From Austwickia chelonae (GTDB taxonomy: Bacteria > Actinomycetota > Actinomycetes > Actinomycetales > Dermatophilaceae): a DNA stretch of 64,000 nt. Shown here in pieces: positions 36,792-45,351 of the stretch; position 1 is the first letter of the stretch; the number at the start of each line of letters is the position of its first letter. Under the pieces are notes generated by a model that saw nothing but the letters and a program-made list of their open reading frames with translations, was not told the origin of the DNA and did no database searches. The stretch lies in NCBI RefSeq assembly GCF_003391095.1, contig NZ_CP031447.1, positions 1,488,001-1,552,000 of the forward strand, read 5' to 3'. Made by a program: the position numbers and the translations under genes.

Positions 36792-37319
36792 TCAGGCGGT
36801 GTACATCCCGGTGAGGACGGCGCGCCCGATGACATGCTGCAGCATCATGAAACTGGCTTTGGCCGGGGTGTCCTCCGATTCGATGTCGAGATGGGCCACG
36901 TCGAGGGCGGTCACCGCGAAGATGTAACGGTGAGCCCGGTCGCCTGCAGGCGGGGCTGCGCCACCGAAGTCGCGCGTGCCGTAGTCATTCCGCAGGTGGA
37001 TGGCCCCGGAGGGGAGACGTCCAGCGTGCTCTTCCCCGGCGCCGACCGCCAACTCGTGGATCTCACCGGGCACGTTGACGACGAACCAGTGCCAGAATCC
37101 AGACGGGGTGGGGGCATCGGGGTCGAAACAGGTCACGGCGTAGCTCTTGGTGCCTGCTGGAGCCCCTGACCAGACCAGGCGGGGTGAGGTGTTGCCGAAG
37201 GCGTAGGCCTGATCCTGGGGGAGGTCGCTGCGGTCCACGAAATCGGATTCCAGGGTGAACGAAGGAACCTGGGGCAGGAGGGTGTACGGATCCGGAGATG
37301 TGGGTCGGTCGAGGTTCAT
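36792..37319 (-). CDS. YbhB/YbcL family (PEBP, Raf kinase inhibitor-like) protein
   Basis: A 175-residue PEBP-fold protein. The ligand-pocket motifs are CFDPDAPTPSGFWHWFVVNVP and the later DYGTRDFGGAAPPAGDRAHRY. The bacterial family has no settled function; some members bind phosphates or lipids. The start at 37319 has an AGCCTA on the plus strand (TAGGCT on the coding strand) seven bases upstream, so a leaderless transcript is likely. A longer frame to 37406 runs into the DUF3037 gene. Confidence 0.85.
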   Translation of the reverse strand: MNLDRPTSPDPYTLLPQVPSFTLESDFVDRSDLPQDQAYAFGNTSPRLVWSGAPAGTKSYAVTCFDPDAPTPSGFWHWFVVNVPGEIHELAVGAGEEHAGRLPSGAIHLRNDYGTRDFGGAAPPAGDRAHRYIFAVTALDVAHLDIESEDTPAKASFMMLQHVIGRAVLTGMYTA

Positions 37320-37383
37320 GACACTGAGCCTAATGAGACGGAGGAGACGGGCCCAGCTCAGTTCGGTTGCGGCGCGCCTGCTC

Positions 37384-37794
37384 TCAGCGGACCAGCAGAT
37401 CGACAAGCCGGTCGAGTTCCTGCTGAGGGTCGGCGCACAGCCCGCCGTGTACCGGCCCTGGCTGCAGGACGGTGCTGCGCGGTGCGCGTAGCCAGCCGAA
37501 CCTGGCCCCGAGCCGTCCCAGGTCAGGTCGGCCGTGACCGGTGCGTCCGGCGCACACGTCCCGGACGATCTCCAGGGAGGAGTTCAGGGTGGCCACATCG
37601 AGTCCCGGGCACAAGGCGAGTGCTCGTTCGGTGTTCACGGCCCAAGCACATTCGAGGAAGCCTTCCTCCTGGCAGAAGAGGATGACGGCGACATTGATGA
37701 ATTCCTCGCGTTCGACGCGGGGCAGACAACGCAGGACGACGTACTGGTAGGGCACCTGCCGTGAGCTTTTCGGCGGGGAGGAGGGTGCATTCAT
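37384..37794 (-). CDS. DUF3037 family protein
   Basis: A 136-residue soluble protein beginning with a short polar tail, then YQYVVLRCLPRVEREEFINVAVILF, the DUF3037 hallmark. The start at 37794 overlaps the stop of the upstream HipA-like gene by four bases (ATGA), so translation is coupled. DUF3037 genes commonly follow HipA-like kinase genes in this way, and the pair has no known function. Some 270-residue readings of this frame extend into the kinase gene and are not real. Confidence 0.8.
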   Translation of the reverse strand: MNAPSSPPKSSRQVPYQYVVLRCLPRVEREEFINVAVILFCQEEGFLECAWAVNTERALALCPGLDVATLNSSLEIVRDVCAGRTGHGRPDLGRLGARFGWLRAPRSTVLQPGPVHGGLCADPQQELDRLVDLLVR

Positions 37795-38561
37795 CAGGAC
37801 GCGTCTCCGGGGAGCCAGATCTCGGGGGTGGCCAGCCGCGCGGTCAGATGTTCTACATAGGTTCGTCGTAGCGCCGACGGGTCGAGGAGGTCCGTCGTGG
37901 GCTCGCACCATTCCTCGGGGACCTCGCCCAGTACGTCGGCGAGGGCGTCCGGAGTCAACCGGGCAGCGAATTCCTCGTGATGTGTGCGGAGGCTGTCGGC
38001 GATATCGGCGAGTACATGGGAGGATGCGTCGAAGGGCTGTCCTGCGAAACGTGCAGGGTCGGCCGGGCGCCGCGGCCAGGAGTGGTGGAAGTAGAGGGCA
38101 GCGCCGTGATCGATGGCCCAGGTTCGTCCTCCCCAGACGAGAAGGTTCGGATTGGCCCAGGTGCGGTCGATATTGGCGGTGAAGGCGTCCAACCACATGA
38201 TGGCCGAGGCCTGCCGTGCCGAGGGCGGGCGCGATCCGTCGTAGCCGAAGGCTCCGGGTAGGTAGTCGACGCCCAGGTTCGTGCCGGGGGAGGCGTTCAA
38301 CAGGTCCTGGACCTCTTCGTCGGCCTCGTAGCGGGCGATGGGTGGTGGCATGGTGATCGACACCAGGTCTGGGGTGGGGATGTCGAGCAGACGCGCCAAG
38401 CCGGTGCAGATCACCTCGGCCACCAGAACTTTCAGCCCTTGACCTGCTCCGCTGAACTTCACGACGTACATGCCCAGGTCGTCCGCTTCGACCAGGCCCG
38501 GCAAGGATCCGCCTTCGCGGAAGGGCATGATGTACCGGGTCGCCGTCACGATGGGAAGCAC
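37791..38561 (-). CDS. HipA-like kinase
   Basis: A 256-residue protein resembling the HipA-like kinase domain found paired with DUF3037. YVVKFSGAGQGLKVLVAEVIC gives the ATP-lysine strand and helix. LDAFTANIDRTWANPNLLVWGG looks like the catalytic loop (Asp and Asn), and WAIDHGAALYF is the DFG-equivalent metal site. It lacks the N-terminal HipA domain and no HipB repressor gene is adjacent, so it is not a classical toxin-antitoxin pair. The GTG at 38561 is supported by a TAACCT box (minus strand, 38568-38573) six bases upstream. Confidence 0.75.
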
Positions 38562-38608
38562 CGGTCCAGGTTAGCGGCAGTCGTGCGCGGGCGAGGTCCG
38601 TCCTCGGT

Positions 38609-38620
38609 TACGTTGTCCGC
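38609..38620 (+). promoter_or_regulatory. Leaderless-type -10 box of plsC
   Basis: TACGTT at 38609-38614 and six bases before ATG at 38621. It lies 35 bases from the divergent box of the HipA-like gene, so the two -35 regions overlap. Confidence 0.45.
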
Positions 38621-39379
38621 ATGGAACCGGTTTACACGCCTGTCATCGCGCTTACCCGTGCTGTCTTCGCCGCCCAGGGGCTGCGTTTCCGGATCACGGG
38701 GGCGGAGAACATTCCTCAGGACGGGCCTGCGGTCATGGTCATCAATCACACCGGATACATGGACTTCACCTATGCCGGTCTCGCCGCTTATCAGACCGGT
38801 CGGGTGGTGCGTTTCATGTGTAAGGATTCGATCTTCCGTAGCCCGGTGTCTGGTCCGTTGATGCGGGGGATGAAACATATCCCCGTCGACCGTGAAGCTG
38901 GTGCCGCCTCTTTCAAGCGTGCGTTGCAGATGTTACGTCAGGGCGAGATCGTGGGGGTCTTCCCGGAGGCCACCATCAGCCGCAGTTTCGAGTTGAAGGA
39001 GTTCAAGTCGGGTGCGGTGCGGATGGCGCAGGCCTCCGGCGCGCCGGTCCTTCCGGTGGTGCTGTGGGGGAGCCAGCGGGTCTGGACGAAGGGGAAGCCC
39101 AAGCGGATGGGACGTACCGGTACACCGATCGCGGTTCGTGTCGGGGAGCCTTTTGTCGTGGCCAAGACCGAGGACGCGGTGACGGTCACCGCCGATCTGA
39201 AGCGGCGGATGCAGGCTCTGCTGGACGTGGAACAGCGGGAGTACCCGGTGCTCACCGGCGAGGATCTGCAGTTCGTCCCTCAGCGTCTGGGGGGCACCGC
39301 GCCGAGCCTGGCAGAGGCGACTGCCCTGGACGATGCCGAGATCGCCGCACGTCGGGCGGCACGCGCCAGCCAGAACTGA
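38621..39379 (+). CDS. plsC: 1-acyl-sn-glycerol-3-phosphate acyltransferase family protein
   Basis: A 252-residue acyltransferase. The H-x4-D motif is NHTGYMDF (His43, Asp48), the second block is RSPVSGPLMRGMKHIPVDR, and the third is VGVFPEATISRS. The family acylates lysophosphatidate or related lipids on the inner face of the membrane. Several PlsC paralogues occur in actinobacteria, so the precise substrate is uncertain. The helicase gene begins ten bases after the stop. Confidence 0.88.
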   Translation: MEPVYTPVIALTRAVFAAQGLRFRITGAENIPQDGPAVMVINHTGYMDFTYAGLAAYQTGRVVRFMCKDSIFRSPVSGPLMRGMKHIPVDREAGAASFKRALQMLRQGEIVGVFPEATISRSFELKEFKSGAVRMAQASGAPVLPVVLWGSQRVWTKGKPKRMGRTGTPIAVRVGEPFVVAKTEDAVTVTADLKRRMQALLDVEQREYPVLTGEDLQFVPQRLGGTAPSLAEATALDDAEIAARRAARASQN

Positions 39380-39389
39380 CTGGACAGGC

Positions 39390-41495
39390 ATGATCAGCGC
39401 CGGGTGGGGTGAGGACGCCGAGCAGATCACGACGCAGGTTCTGACGGCCTTGGCCGGGCCGCAGGCGCATTTGCGGCCCGACCAGCGGGCGGCGGTGGCC
39501 GGCCTGCTCCGTCCGTCCGCCCGGGTGCTGGTCGTCCAGGCCACCGGGTGGGGCAAATCGGCGGTCTACTGGGCTGCGTCGGCGGTGCTCCGGGTGCGCG
39601 GCGCAGGGCCGACGCTGGTGGTTTCTCCATTGTTGTCCTTGATGCGCGATCAGGTCGCGGCAGCTGAGCGGGCCGGACTGCGTGCGTCCACGGTGAACTC
39701 TTCGAATCAAGCGGAGTGGCTACAGATCGAGGAGGATCTGCTCTCCGACCGGATCGATGTGCTTCTGGTGTCTCCGGAACGGTTGGCCAATCCGAGCTTC
39801 GGGGCCCGGGTGTTGGACCGGTTGGGTGATCGGCTGGGTCTTCTGGTCATCGATGAAGCTCATTCGGTGTCCGATTGGGGTCATGATTTCCGCCCGGACT
39901 ATCGGCGGGTCGCCGATCTGTTGCAGCGGATGAACCCGCAGGCGCCGGTGCTGGCGACCACGGCCACCGCGAACGAGCGGGTCACTGCCGATGTGGCGGC
40001 GCAATTGGGTGAGTCGACCTTGGTGCAGCGGGGTCCGCTGGCCCGGGACAGCCTGGATCTGACGGTGATCGCCGGTTTGGACCCGCTGGAACGTTACGCC
40101 TGGCTGGTGGATCACCTTCCGGTGCTGCCTGGCTCGGGGATCGTGTACACCTTGACGGTCGCCGATGCCCACAGCTTGGCCGGGGTGCTCACCCGTCACT
40201 ACGGGGAGGGTTGTCCGGTGGCGGCCTACACCGGACAGCTGCCGGCCCAGGAACGGGCTGGGCTGGAAGACGCTCTACGGGAGAACCGGGTCAAGGCCCT
40301 GGTGGCCACCTCTGCGCTGGGCATGGGATACGACAAACCGGATCTGGGGTTCGTCGTCCATGTCGGGGCACCGCCGTCACCGGTGAGCTATTACCAGCAG
40401 GTCGGACGAGCCGGCCGGGCGATAAAACGCGCAACGGTGGTCTGTCTGCCCTCCGCTCAGGACCGCTATGTCTGGGATTATTTCGCATCGGCGAGTCTTC
40501 CTGCCCCGAAGGAGGTGGAGAGGCTACTCGCCGTGCTGCCACCTCCGACGGCGGAACCGATCAGTGTCCCCCGGCTGGAGGCTGAGTCGGGGCTGCGTCG
40601 TTCCAAGGTCGAGTTATTGCTGAAGCAGCTGGCCGTGGACGAGGTCGCTGAGCGCACCCCTGCAGGGTGGCGAGCGACGGGCCGTGTCTGGCAGGACGAT
40701 CCGCAACGCCGGGAGGGGATCCTGGCGGTCCGTCGACGTGAAGCGGACATCATGCGTTCCTTCTTGTCCGGACACACCTGTTTGATGTCTTTGTTGCAGG
40801 AGGCGTTGGACGACCCGTCCGCCCGTTCCTGCGGCCGGTGTTCGACGTGTACCGGAGAGCTTCCCGCGGGCTGGTCGTCTCGTCCCCGCCCGGAGACCGT
40901 AGAGGCCTTACGGCGTGATCTGCAGGGACAGTCCCAGATCTGGGAACCGCGCAAGATGTGGCCCGGGGGTGTCTTCAGGAGGTCGGGGCGTATTCCGCAG
41001 AGTGAGTCGGTCGATCCCGGGCGGGTCTTGGTGCACATGTCGGCCCCGGAGTGGTCGCAGGTTCTGGCCGGAAGCCTGTCGGGGCAGGGAGCCGCGGAAC
41101 CGGAGCTGTTGGATGCTGCGGTATCGGCATTGGTGCGATGGCGGACGTCCTGGGCGGACCGGCCCGATCTGATCGTGTCCTTCGCTGCTGCCGGGCTTCT
41201 GGAGGTTTCTTCCGGGGTCGCCGACCGTCTGGGGCACGTGGGCAGGATCCCGGTCCTGTCGTGGGACCTCGCGGGAAAACCGCCTGCGGAGGCGTCGTCT
41301 TCTGCGGTGCGGGCGTCGGCCTGGCATGAGATCTGTGCAAAATCGCCGCGACCTGATGTGCAGGGACGAACGATTCTTCTCGTCGTTGACGCGTCGGCGA
41401 CCGGCTGGTCGGTCACTGTCGCGGGCAGTTTCCTTCGTCGGGAAGGCGCCTCGTCGGTCTTGCCGTTGGTCGTGCACCGTAGGCAGGCCGAATAG
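39390..41495 (+). CDS. RecQ-like DNA helicase with a PRTase-like C-terminal segment
   Basis: A 701-residue superfamily 2 helicase. Walker A is ATGWGKSA (51-58), motif II is DEAH near 155 (VIDEAHSVSDWGHDFRPDYR), TTATA is motif III, and ATSALGMGYDKPDL with QQVGRAGRA covers motifs V and VI. The zinc site follows with CLMSLLQ and SCGRCSTC. The last 100 residues are unlike RecQ. ILLVVDASATGWSVTVAG near the end resembles a PRPP-binding loop of a phosphoribosyltransferase, with the usual paired acidic residues reduced. Helicases with such a tail exist in other actinobacteria. The start at 39390 lacks a strong ribosome site and probably depends on plsC translation. Confidence 0.85.
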   Translation: MISAGWGEDAEQITTQVLTALAGPQAHLRPDQRAAVAGLLRPSARVLVVQATGWGKSAVYWAASAVLRVRGAGPTLVVSPLLSLMRDQVAAAERAGLRASTVNSSNQAEWLQIEEDLLSDRIDVLLVSPERLANPSFGARVLDRLGDRLGLLVIDEAHSVSDWGHDFRPDYRRVADLLQRMNPQAPVLATTATANERVTADVAAQLGESTLVQRGPLARDSLDLTVIAGLDPLERYAWLVDHLPVLPGSGIVYTLTVADAHSLAGVLTRHYGEGCPVAAYTGQLPAQERAGLEDALRENRVKALVATSALGMGYDKPDLGFVVHVGAPPSPVSYYQQVGRAGRAIKRATVVCLPSAQDRYVWDYFASASLPAPKEVERLLAVLPPPTAEPISVPRLEAESGLRRSKVELLLKQLAVDEVAERTPAGWRATGRVWQDDPQRREGILAVRRREADIMRSFLSGHTCLMSLLQEALDDPSARSCGRCSTCTGELPAGWSSRPRPETVEALRRDLQGQSQIWEPRKMWPGGVFRRSGRIPQSESVDPGRVLVHMSAPEWSQVLAGSLSGQGAAEPELLDAAVSALVRWRTSWADRPDLIVSFAAAGLLEVSSGVADRLGHVGRIPVLSWDLAGKPPAEASSSAVRASAWHEICAKSPRPDVQGRTILLVVDASATGWSVTVAGSFLRREGASSVLPLVVHRRQAE

Positions 41496-41543
41496 CCAAA
41501 TCGGGCCTTTTGTCCTGATTGTATGCTGTGTGCCGAAAAATGC

Positions 41544-41562
41544 TTAGGTGTGGCTTACCTAT
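41544..41562 (+). promoter_or_regulatory. DtxR/IdeR-like iron box before feoA
   Basis: TTAGGTGTGGCTTACCTAT matches the DtxR/IdeR 19-bp consensus at about 15 positions, with TAGGT and ACCTA as perfect inverted halves. It ends five bases before the -10 box, which is where an iron-loaded repressor would block RNA polymerase. Confidence 0.8.
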
Positions 41563-41567
41563 GGATT

Positions 41568-41579
41568 TACGATCATTCC
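41568..41579 (+). promoter_or_regulatory. Leaderless-type -10 box of feoA
   Basis: TACGAT at 41568-41573, then CATTCC, then ATG at 41580. It fixes the start of feoA. Confidence 0.5.
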
Positions 41580-41834
41580 ATGCCCTGCAGCAAGACCTTG
41601 CTCTCCTTGGCCGAGATGCCCCTCGGCGTCAGCCACACTCTTGAATCCGTCGCCGCCATCGACGGAGCTCGCCGACGACTGTCTGAACTGGGCCTGCGCC
41701 CCGGCGCCCGGCTCACCGTACTTCGTCGCACTGCCGGCGGCGGACGCATCATCTCCGTTGCCGGCTCCCGGATAGCCCTCGATGCGCAGACCACCCGTCA
41801 ACTCACCGGATACGCCCGGGAGGCGACGGCATGA
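41580..41834 (+). CDS. feoA: Ferrous iron transport protein FeoA
   Basis: An 84-residue SH3-like protein: LAEMPLGVSHTLESV, LSELGLRPGARLTVLRR and RIALDAQTTRQL follow the FeoA pattern. FeoA assists the FeoB transporter, probably by binding its G domain. The longer frame to 41523 runs through the iron box and is rejected. The stop overlaps the feoB start (ATGA). Confidence 0.88.
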   Translation: MPCSKTLLSLAEMPLGVSHTLESVAAIDGARRRLSELGLRPGARLTVLRRTAGGGRIISVAGSRIALDAQTTRQLTGYAREATA

Positions 41835-43813
41835 ACTCGAAAGACCACCACATCAGATCGCCACGGAACCTGATCGCGCCCGCTCGACCACTGACCGAAC
41901 CAGCCTGTTGCGCCGATGGCAGCGGGGACACGGCTGCTTCCGGCAGCCCGGTGATCGCTTTGGTCGGATCGCCCAATGTCGGGAAATCGACCCTGTTCAA
42001 CGCCCTGACTGGCGCCCGCCGCACCGTGGGGAACTGGCCCGGCACCACCGTCGAGGTCGGCAGCGGGATCTGGCATACCCGGGCTGGTCTGCGTCATGAC
42101 GCCACGGTCCTCGACCTACCCGGCGCCTACAGCCTCGACCCGCTCTCGCCGGACGAAGCTCTCACCCGCTCGCTCCTGGTCGACAGCCCGGTAGCTGAAC
42201 GCCCCGGCCTGGTGGTCGTGATCGTCGACGCCGCGCATCTCGCCCGCAGCCTGCACATGGTCGCCCAGCTGCGTGAGTACCCCTACCGGATCGTGGTTGC
42301 GTTGACCATGGGCGATGTCGCTCTCCGCCGCGGCATCGAGATCGATCATGGTGCGCTCGCAGACGCCCTGGGCTGCTCGGTCGTGCCGGTGGATCCCCGC
42401 CGCCGACAGGGTCAGGAATCTCTTTCCGAGGCCGTTGACGAGGTCCTTCACCAAGAGGTGCCTGCACCCCGGGAGATCGCCGCTCTCACGAGCGACGAAT
42501 TCGCTGCTGAGGACGAACGCTTCGGATGGATCGACGCGGCAGTCACCGCGGCCACTCAGCATGATGGTGACGATCGACTCACCCGTTCGGACAAGATCGA
42601 CGCCGTGGTGACCCATCCGGTGGCCGGGCCGCTGATTTTTCTGGCGGCGATGTGGACGGTCTTCCAGATCACCACCACGGTGGCGAAGCCCCTTCAGGAC
42701 GCCTTGGACAGTTTCTTCTCCGGGCCGGTGTCGGATGCCGCTCGCGCGGTGATTCCTGAGGGACCCTTGCGAGGGTTGGTGGTCGAGGGGATCATCGCCG
42801 GTGTCGGAATGGTGCTGACCTTCGTTCCGCTGATGGCCTTGATGTTCCTCCTTCTGGCGATCATGGAGGATTCGGGGTACATGGCGCGTGCTGCCGTGGT
42901 CGCAGACCGGATGATGCGTCGTCTGGGTCTCCCGGGGAGGGCTTTCCTCCCGCTGATCGTCGGCTTCGGATGCAATGTCCCGGCGATCAGTGCCACGAGA
43001 ATCCTGGGGCAGGTCCGTCAGCGGATCCTGGTGGCTTTGTTGGTTCCTTTCACCTCGTGCAGCGCCCGCCTGACCGTGTACGTCATGTTGGCGGGGATCT
43101 TCTTCCCGACGCAGGCGGGCAACGTGGTCTTCGCGATGTATGTGCTTTCGATCGTCCTGGTGCTCCTCGTAGGCCTGGTTTTGCGGCGGACCCTGTGGCG
43201 CACGATGGGCTCGGAGCCGTTGATCCTCGATCTGCCGCCGTACCAGCGGCCGACAGCGCGGTTGTCGCTGGCGGTGACCTGGACCAGGGTTCAAGGATTC
43301 CTACGGACGGCGGGTGGGGTCATCGTGGCGACGGTGATCGTGGTCTGGGCGTTACAGTCCACCCCGGTGCGGGGGGATGGCACCTTCGGCGCGGTCGAGA
43401 TCGAGGACAGCGCCTACGGAGTGAGCGCCCAAGCGATCGCTCCGGCCTTCGCCCCGGCCGGTTTCGGTCAATGGCAGACGGCAAGTGCCTTGGTGGTCGG
43501 TTTCGTGGCGAAGGAAGCCGTGATCTCCTCCTGGGCGCAGACCTACGCCGTAGAGGATCCGGAGGACGCGGGCGCGGAGAGCCTGGCCGGCCACGTGCGG
43601 GAGGCCTTCGAGGCATCTTCAGGCGGACATGCCTTGCCCGCTGTACTGGCTTTCCTGGTCTTCCTGCTCTCCTATACGCCATGTGTAGCGACTTTGGCTG
43701 CACAGCGGCGTGAAGTGGGCATCAGGTGGACGCTTTTCGGGTTGGTCTTGCAACTGGCGCTGGCGTGGGTATTGGCGGTCGCGGTCTTCCAGACCGGCAG
43801 GTTATGGGCATGA
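41831..43813 (+). CDS. feoB: Ferrous iron transporter FeoB
   Basis: A 660-residue membrane GTPase. The G domain has GSPNVGKST at 46-54 and LDLPGAYSLDPLSP as the G3/switch II region. The C-terminal half has about eight helices with two gate regions. The first contains GFGCNVPAISATRIL and the second FTSCSARLTVYVMLAGIFFP, each with the conserved cysteine. A central Asp/Glu-rich segment (about 210-240) links the domains. The N-terminal 40 residues are polar and extra relative to short FeoB proteins. It imports Fe(II) in low-oxygen conditions and is the core of a feoABC operon. Confidence 0.93.
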   Translation: MNSKDHHIRSPRNLIAPARPLTEPACCADGSGDTAASGSPVIALVGSPNVGKSTLFNALTGARRTVGNWPGTTVEVGSGIWHTRAGLRHDATVLDLPGAYSLDPLSPDEALTRSLLVDSPVAERPGLVVVIVDAAHLARSLHMVAQLREYPYRIVVALTMGDVALRRGIEIDHGALADALGCSVVPVDPRRRQGQESLSEAVDEVLHQEVPAPREIAALTSDEFAAEDERFGWIDAAVTAATQHDGDDRLTRSDKIDAVVTHPVAGPLIFLAAMWTVFQITTTVAKPLQDALDSFFSGPVSDAARAVIPEGPLRGLVVEGIIAGVGMVLTFVPLMALMFLLLAIMEDSGYMARAAVVADRMMRRLGLPGRAFLPLIVGFGCNVPAISATRILGQVRQRILVALLVPFTSCSARLTVYVMLAGIFFPTQAGNVVFAMYVLSIVLVLLVGLVLRRTLWRTMGSEPLILDLPPYQRPTARLSLAVTWTRVQGFLRTAGGVIVATVIVVWALQSTPVRGDGTFGAVEIEDSAYGVSAQAIAPAFAPAGFGQWQTASALVVGFVAKEAVISSWAQTYAVEDPEDAGAESLAGHVREAFEASSGGHALPAVLAFLVFLLSYTPCVATLAAQRREVGIRWTLFGLVLQLALAWVLAVAVFQTGRLWA

Positions 43814-44130
43814 GTGGCCCACTGCGGCAGGTGCTGGACGCGGTCGAGGGTGGCGCGGTGACGGTGGGGGAGATCGCCTCGCGTACCGGGATCGACCGGG
43901 ATGTCGTGGCAGCTTCGGTGGCTCATCTGGCTCGGGTCGGTCGGGTGGATTCCCGGATGCTTTCCTCGGGGTGCTCCGATGCAGGTTGTGGTGGGTGCTC
44001 GACGGCAGGACCTGATGATTCTCCGGGATGTGGGGGTGCTGGTGAGCGCGCTCAGCGGGCTCCGGTACTCCTGAGGCTCTTCTCCAGGGGGCCGGCCGCG
44101 AGATGCTCGAAGGACGGCGGGGAGCATTGA
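43810..44130 (+). CDS. FeoC-like winged-helix protein with cysteine cluster
   Basis: A 106-residue protein. The first 60 residues (LRQVLDAVEGGAVTVGEIASRTGIDRDVVAASVAHLARVGRV) form a winged helix. A Cys-rich tail follows: SGCSDAGCGGCSTAGPDD and PGCGG, four cysteines in about 20 residues, with one more at the end. FeoC proteins carry a similar cluster that binds [4Fe-4S], thought to sense oxygen and control FeoB. The ATG overlaps the feoB stop (ATGA), supporting membership in the same operon. The last 35 residues are unassigned. Confidence 0.78.
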   Translation: MSGPLRQVLDAVEGGAVTVGEIASRTGIDRDVVAASVAHLARVGRVDSRMLSSGCSDAGCGGCSTAGPDDSPGCGGAGERAQRAPVLLRLFSRGPAARCSKDGGEH

Positions 44131-44166
44131 GCTGAAGTCCCCGGCTTCCTGCTTCGGGATCGAGGC

Positions 44167-44367
44167 CTATCGTTGGCGGCGTGCCTGCTCCCTGGCCAGT
44201 CGCGCCGCTTCGCGTAATTCGGGGTCACTCATCACGAGGTAGACCAGTCCGCAGTCAGCGGGGCCTTTGACACTCTGCTGGCACAGGCTGCACGGGTCGG
44301 TCGGGCGGACCGGGCACCGGGGGACGGGCACATAGCGGCGGACCGGTTCAAGTTGTTCCGATCCCAT
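44167..44367 (-). CDS. Small conserved-looking Cys-rich protein
   Basis: A 66-residue protein. RCPVRPTDPCSLCQQ and the later ADCGLVYLV place four cysteines in a compact arrangement that could bind a metal ion. The C-terminal third is helical and charged (ELREAARLAREQARRQR). The ATG at 44367 has GGGAGATCC just upstream, an acceptable ribosome site. It converges on feoC. No function can be named. Confidence 0.55.
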   Translation of the reverse strand: MGSEQLEPVRRYVPVPRCPVRPTDPCSLCQQSVKGPADCGLVYLVMSDPELREAARLAREQARRQR

Positions 44368-44533
44368 GGATCTCCCTTCCCACTGCCCCTGGTTCCTCCA
44401 CTACCCATTATCGGTGGGTTCCGGGGGAGCGCGACGACGGGGGCGCGTCAGGATGTCAGTCGCGACCGATACCGGGAACTGCGCTCAACCACAGGCGATT
44501 GCTGCCGATGAGGGCTGCCGAGGAGGTGGGCAC

Positions 44534-44782
44534 ATGAGTAGACGCCGTGCGAGGGGCCTGTCCAATCGCGACCGGGCCGTGATCGACCTGGAACGGGAGT
44601 GGGGCCAGGCCCCCCAGGTGCAGGACTACAAGAGCGAGGCGGCCCGCACATTGGGTTTGTCGCCGTCCGGTTACGCGTTGGTCTTGAGCGCTCTCATCGA
44701 TGACCCGGCAGCCTTGGAGTACGACCCGGAGACGATCAGCCGTCTTCGCCAGGTGCGGCAGATGCGTCGCCCCGATTTTTGA
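44534..44782 (+). CDS. DUF3263 family protein
   Basis: An 82-residue protein whose stretch LSNRDRAVIDLEREWGQAP, then LGLSPSGYALVLSALIDDPAALEYDPETISRLRQVR, fits DUF3263, a small helix-turn-helix-like actinobacterial family. The start at 44534 has GAGGAGG seven bases upstream; the longer frame to 44366 overlaps the divergent gene and is rejected. DNA binding is plausible but unproven. Confidence 0.8.
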   Translation: MSRRRARGLSNRDRAVIDLEREWGQAPQVQDYKSEAARTLGLSPSGYALVLSALIDDPAALEYDPETISRLRQVRQMRRPDF

Positions 44783-44868
44783 TTCTCCGGTGCCGGTTTG
44801 TCGGCACCTCTGTCCCGAGCGGCCGGTAGGCCGTTTCTGTCTTTTCGCCCGGCCACCAGGAGAACACC

Positions 44869-45099
44869 ATGACCATGATGCAGGTCCGCCTCATCACCAT
44901 CGACGGTACGGAGTGGTTGACCAGAGCCTTCGACGGTGACCCGAACGACCATCTACAGCGTCTGATCCACGACGAACACATCGACAGCCACGAGATCGTC
45001 GTCACGGGCACCACGACGCGGACCTTCGCCGAACCGGCGACAGTGAGTTTCACCCGGGATCACATCGTCGCGTTGTGGGTGGAAACAGTCATGGCCTAG
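44869..45099 (+). CDS. Small hypothetical protein
   Basis: A 76-residue acidic protein (MTMMQVRLITIDGTEWLT at the start) with alternating beta-like strands and several His/Asp. AGGAGAACACC lies just before the ATG, so translation is credible. I do not recognise the family. It follows the DUF3263 gene by 86 bases and precedes tRNA-Leu. Confidence 0.5.
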   Translation: MTMMQVRLITIDGTEWLTRAFDGDPNDHLQRLIHDEHIDSHEIVVTGTTTRTFAEPATVSFTRDHIVALWVETVMA

Positions 45100-45209
45100 C
45101 TGGTGCTCGCCTGGCCGGAAGCGATTTCGGTCAGGCGAGCTCACATGCTAGTGTTTCGTGCTGTTGCAGCGAGCGTGAGCGACTTACTCGTAGCAAAGCA
45201 GGAACACCT

Positions 45210-45297
45210 GTCCGGGTGGCGGAATGGCAGACGCGCTAGCTTGAGGTGCTAGTGCCCTTTATCGGGCGTGGGGGTTCAAGTCCCCCTCCGGACACCA
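45210..45297 (+). tRNA. tRNA-Leu (GAG)
   Basis: Acceptor GTCCGGG pairs with TCCGGAC, with a final G-T pair. The anticodon stem CTAGC/GCTAG encloses TTGAGGT, giving anticodon GAG. A long variable arm (TGCCCTTTATCGGGCG) marks a class II tRNA. The T-arm is GGGGG-TTCAAGT-CCCCC. Discriminator A and an encoded CCA end at 45297. Confidence 0.96.
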
Positions 45298-45303
45298 ATC
45301 ATG

Positions 45304-45351
45304 ACGACTGAGGGCCGATCACTTTTCAGTGAGTGATCGGCCCTCAGTCGT
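45304..45351 (+). terminator. 20-bp perfect hairpin after tRNA-Leu
   Basis: Arms 45304-45323 and 45332-45351 are exact complements with an eight-base loop. The stem is unusually long and lies six bases past the tRNA CCA. Confidence 0.85.
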
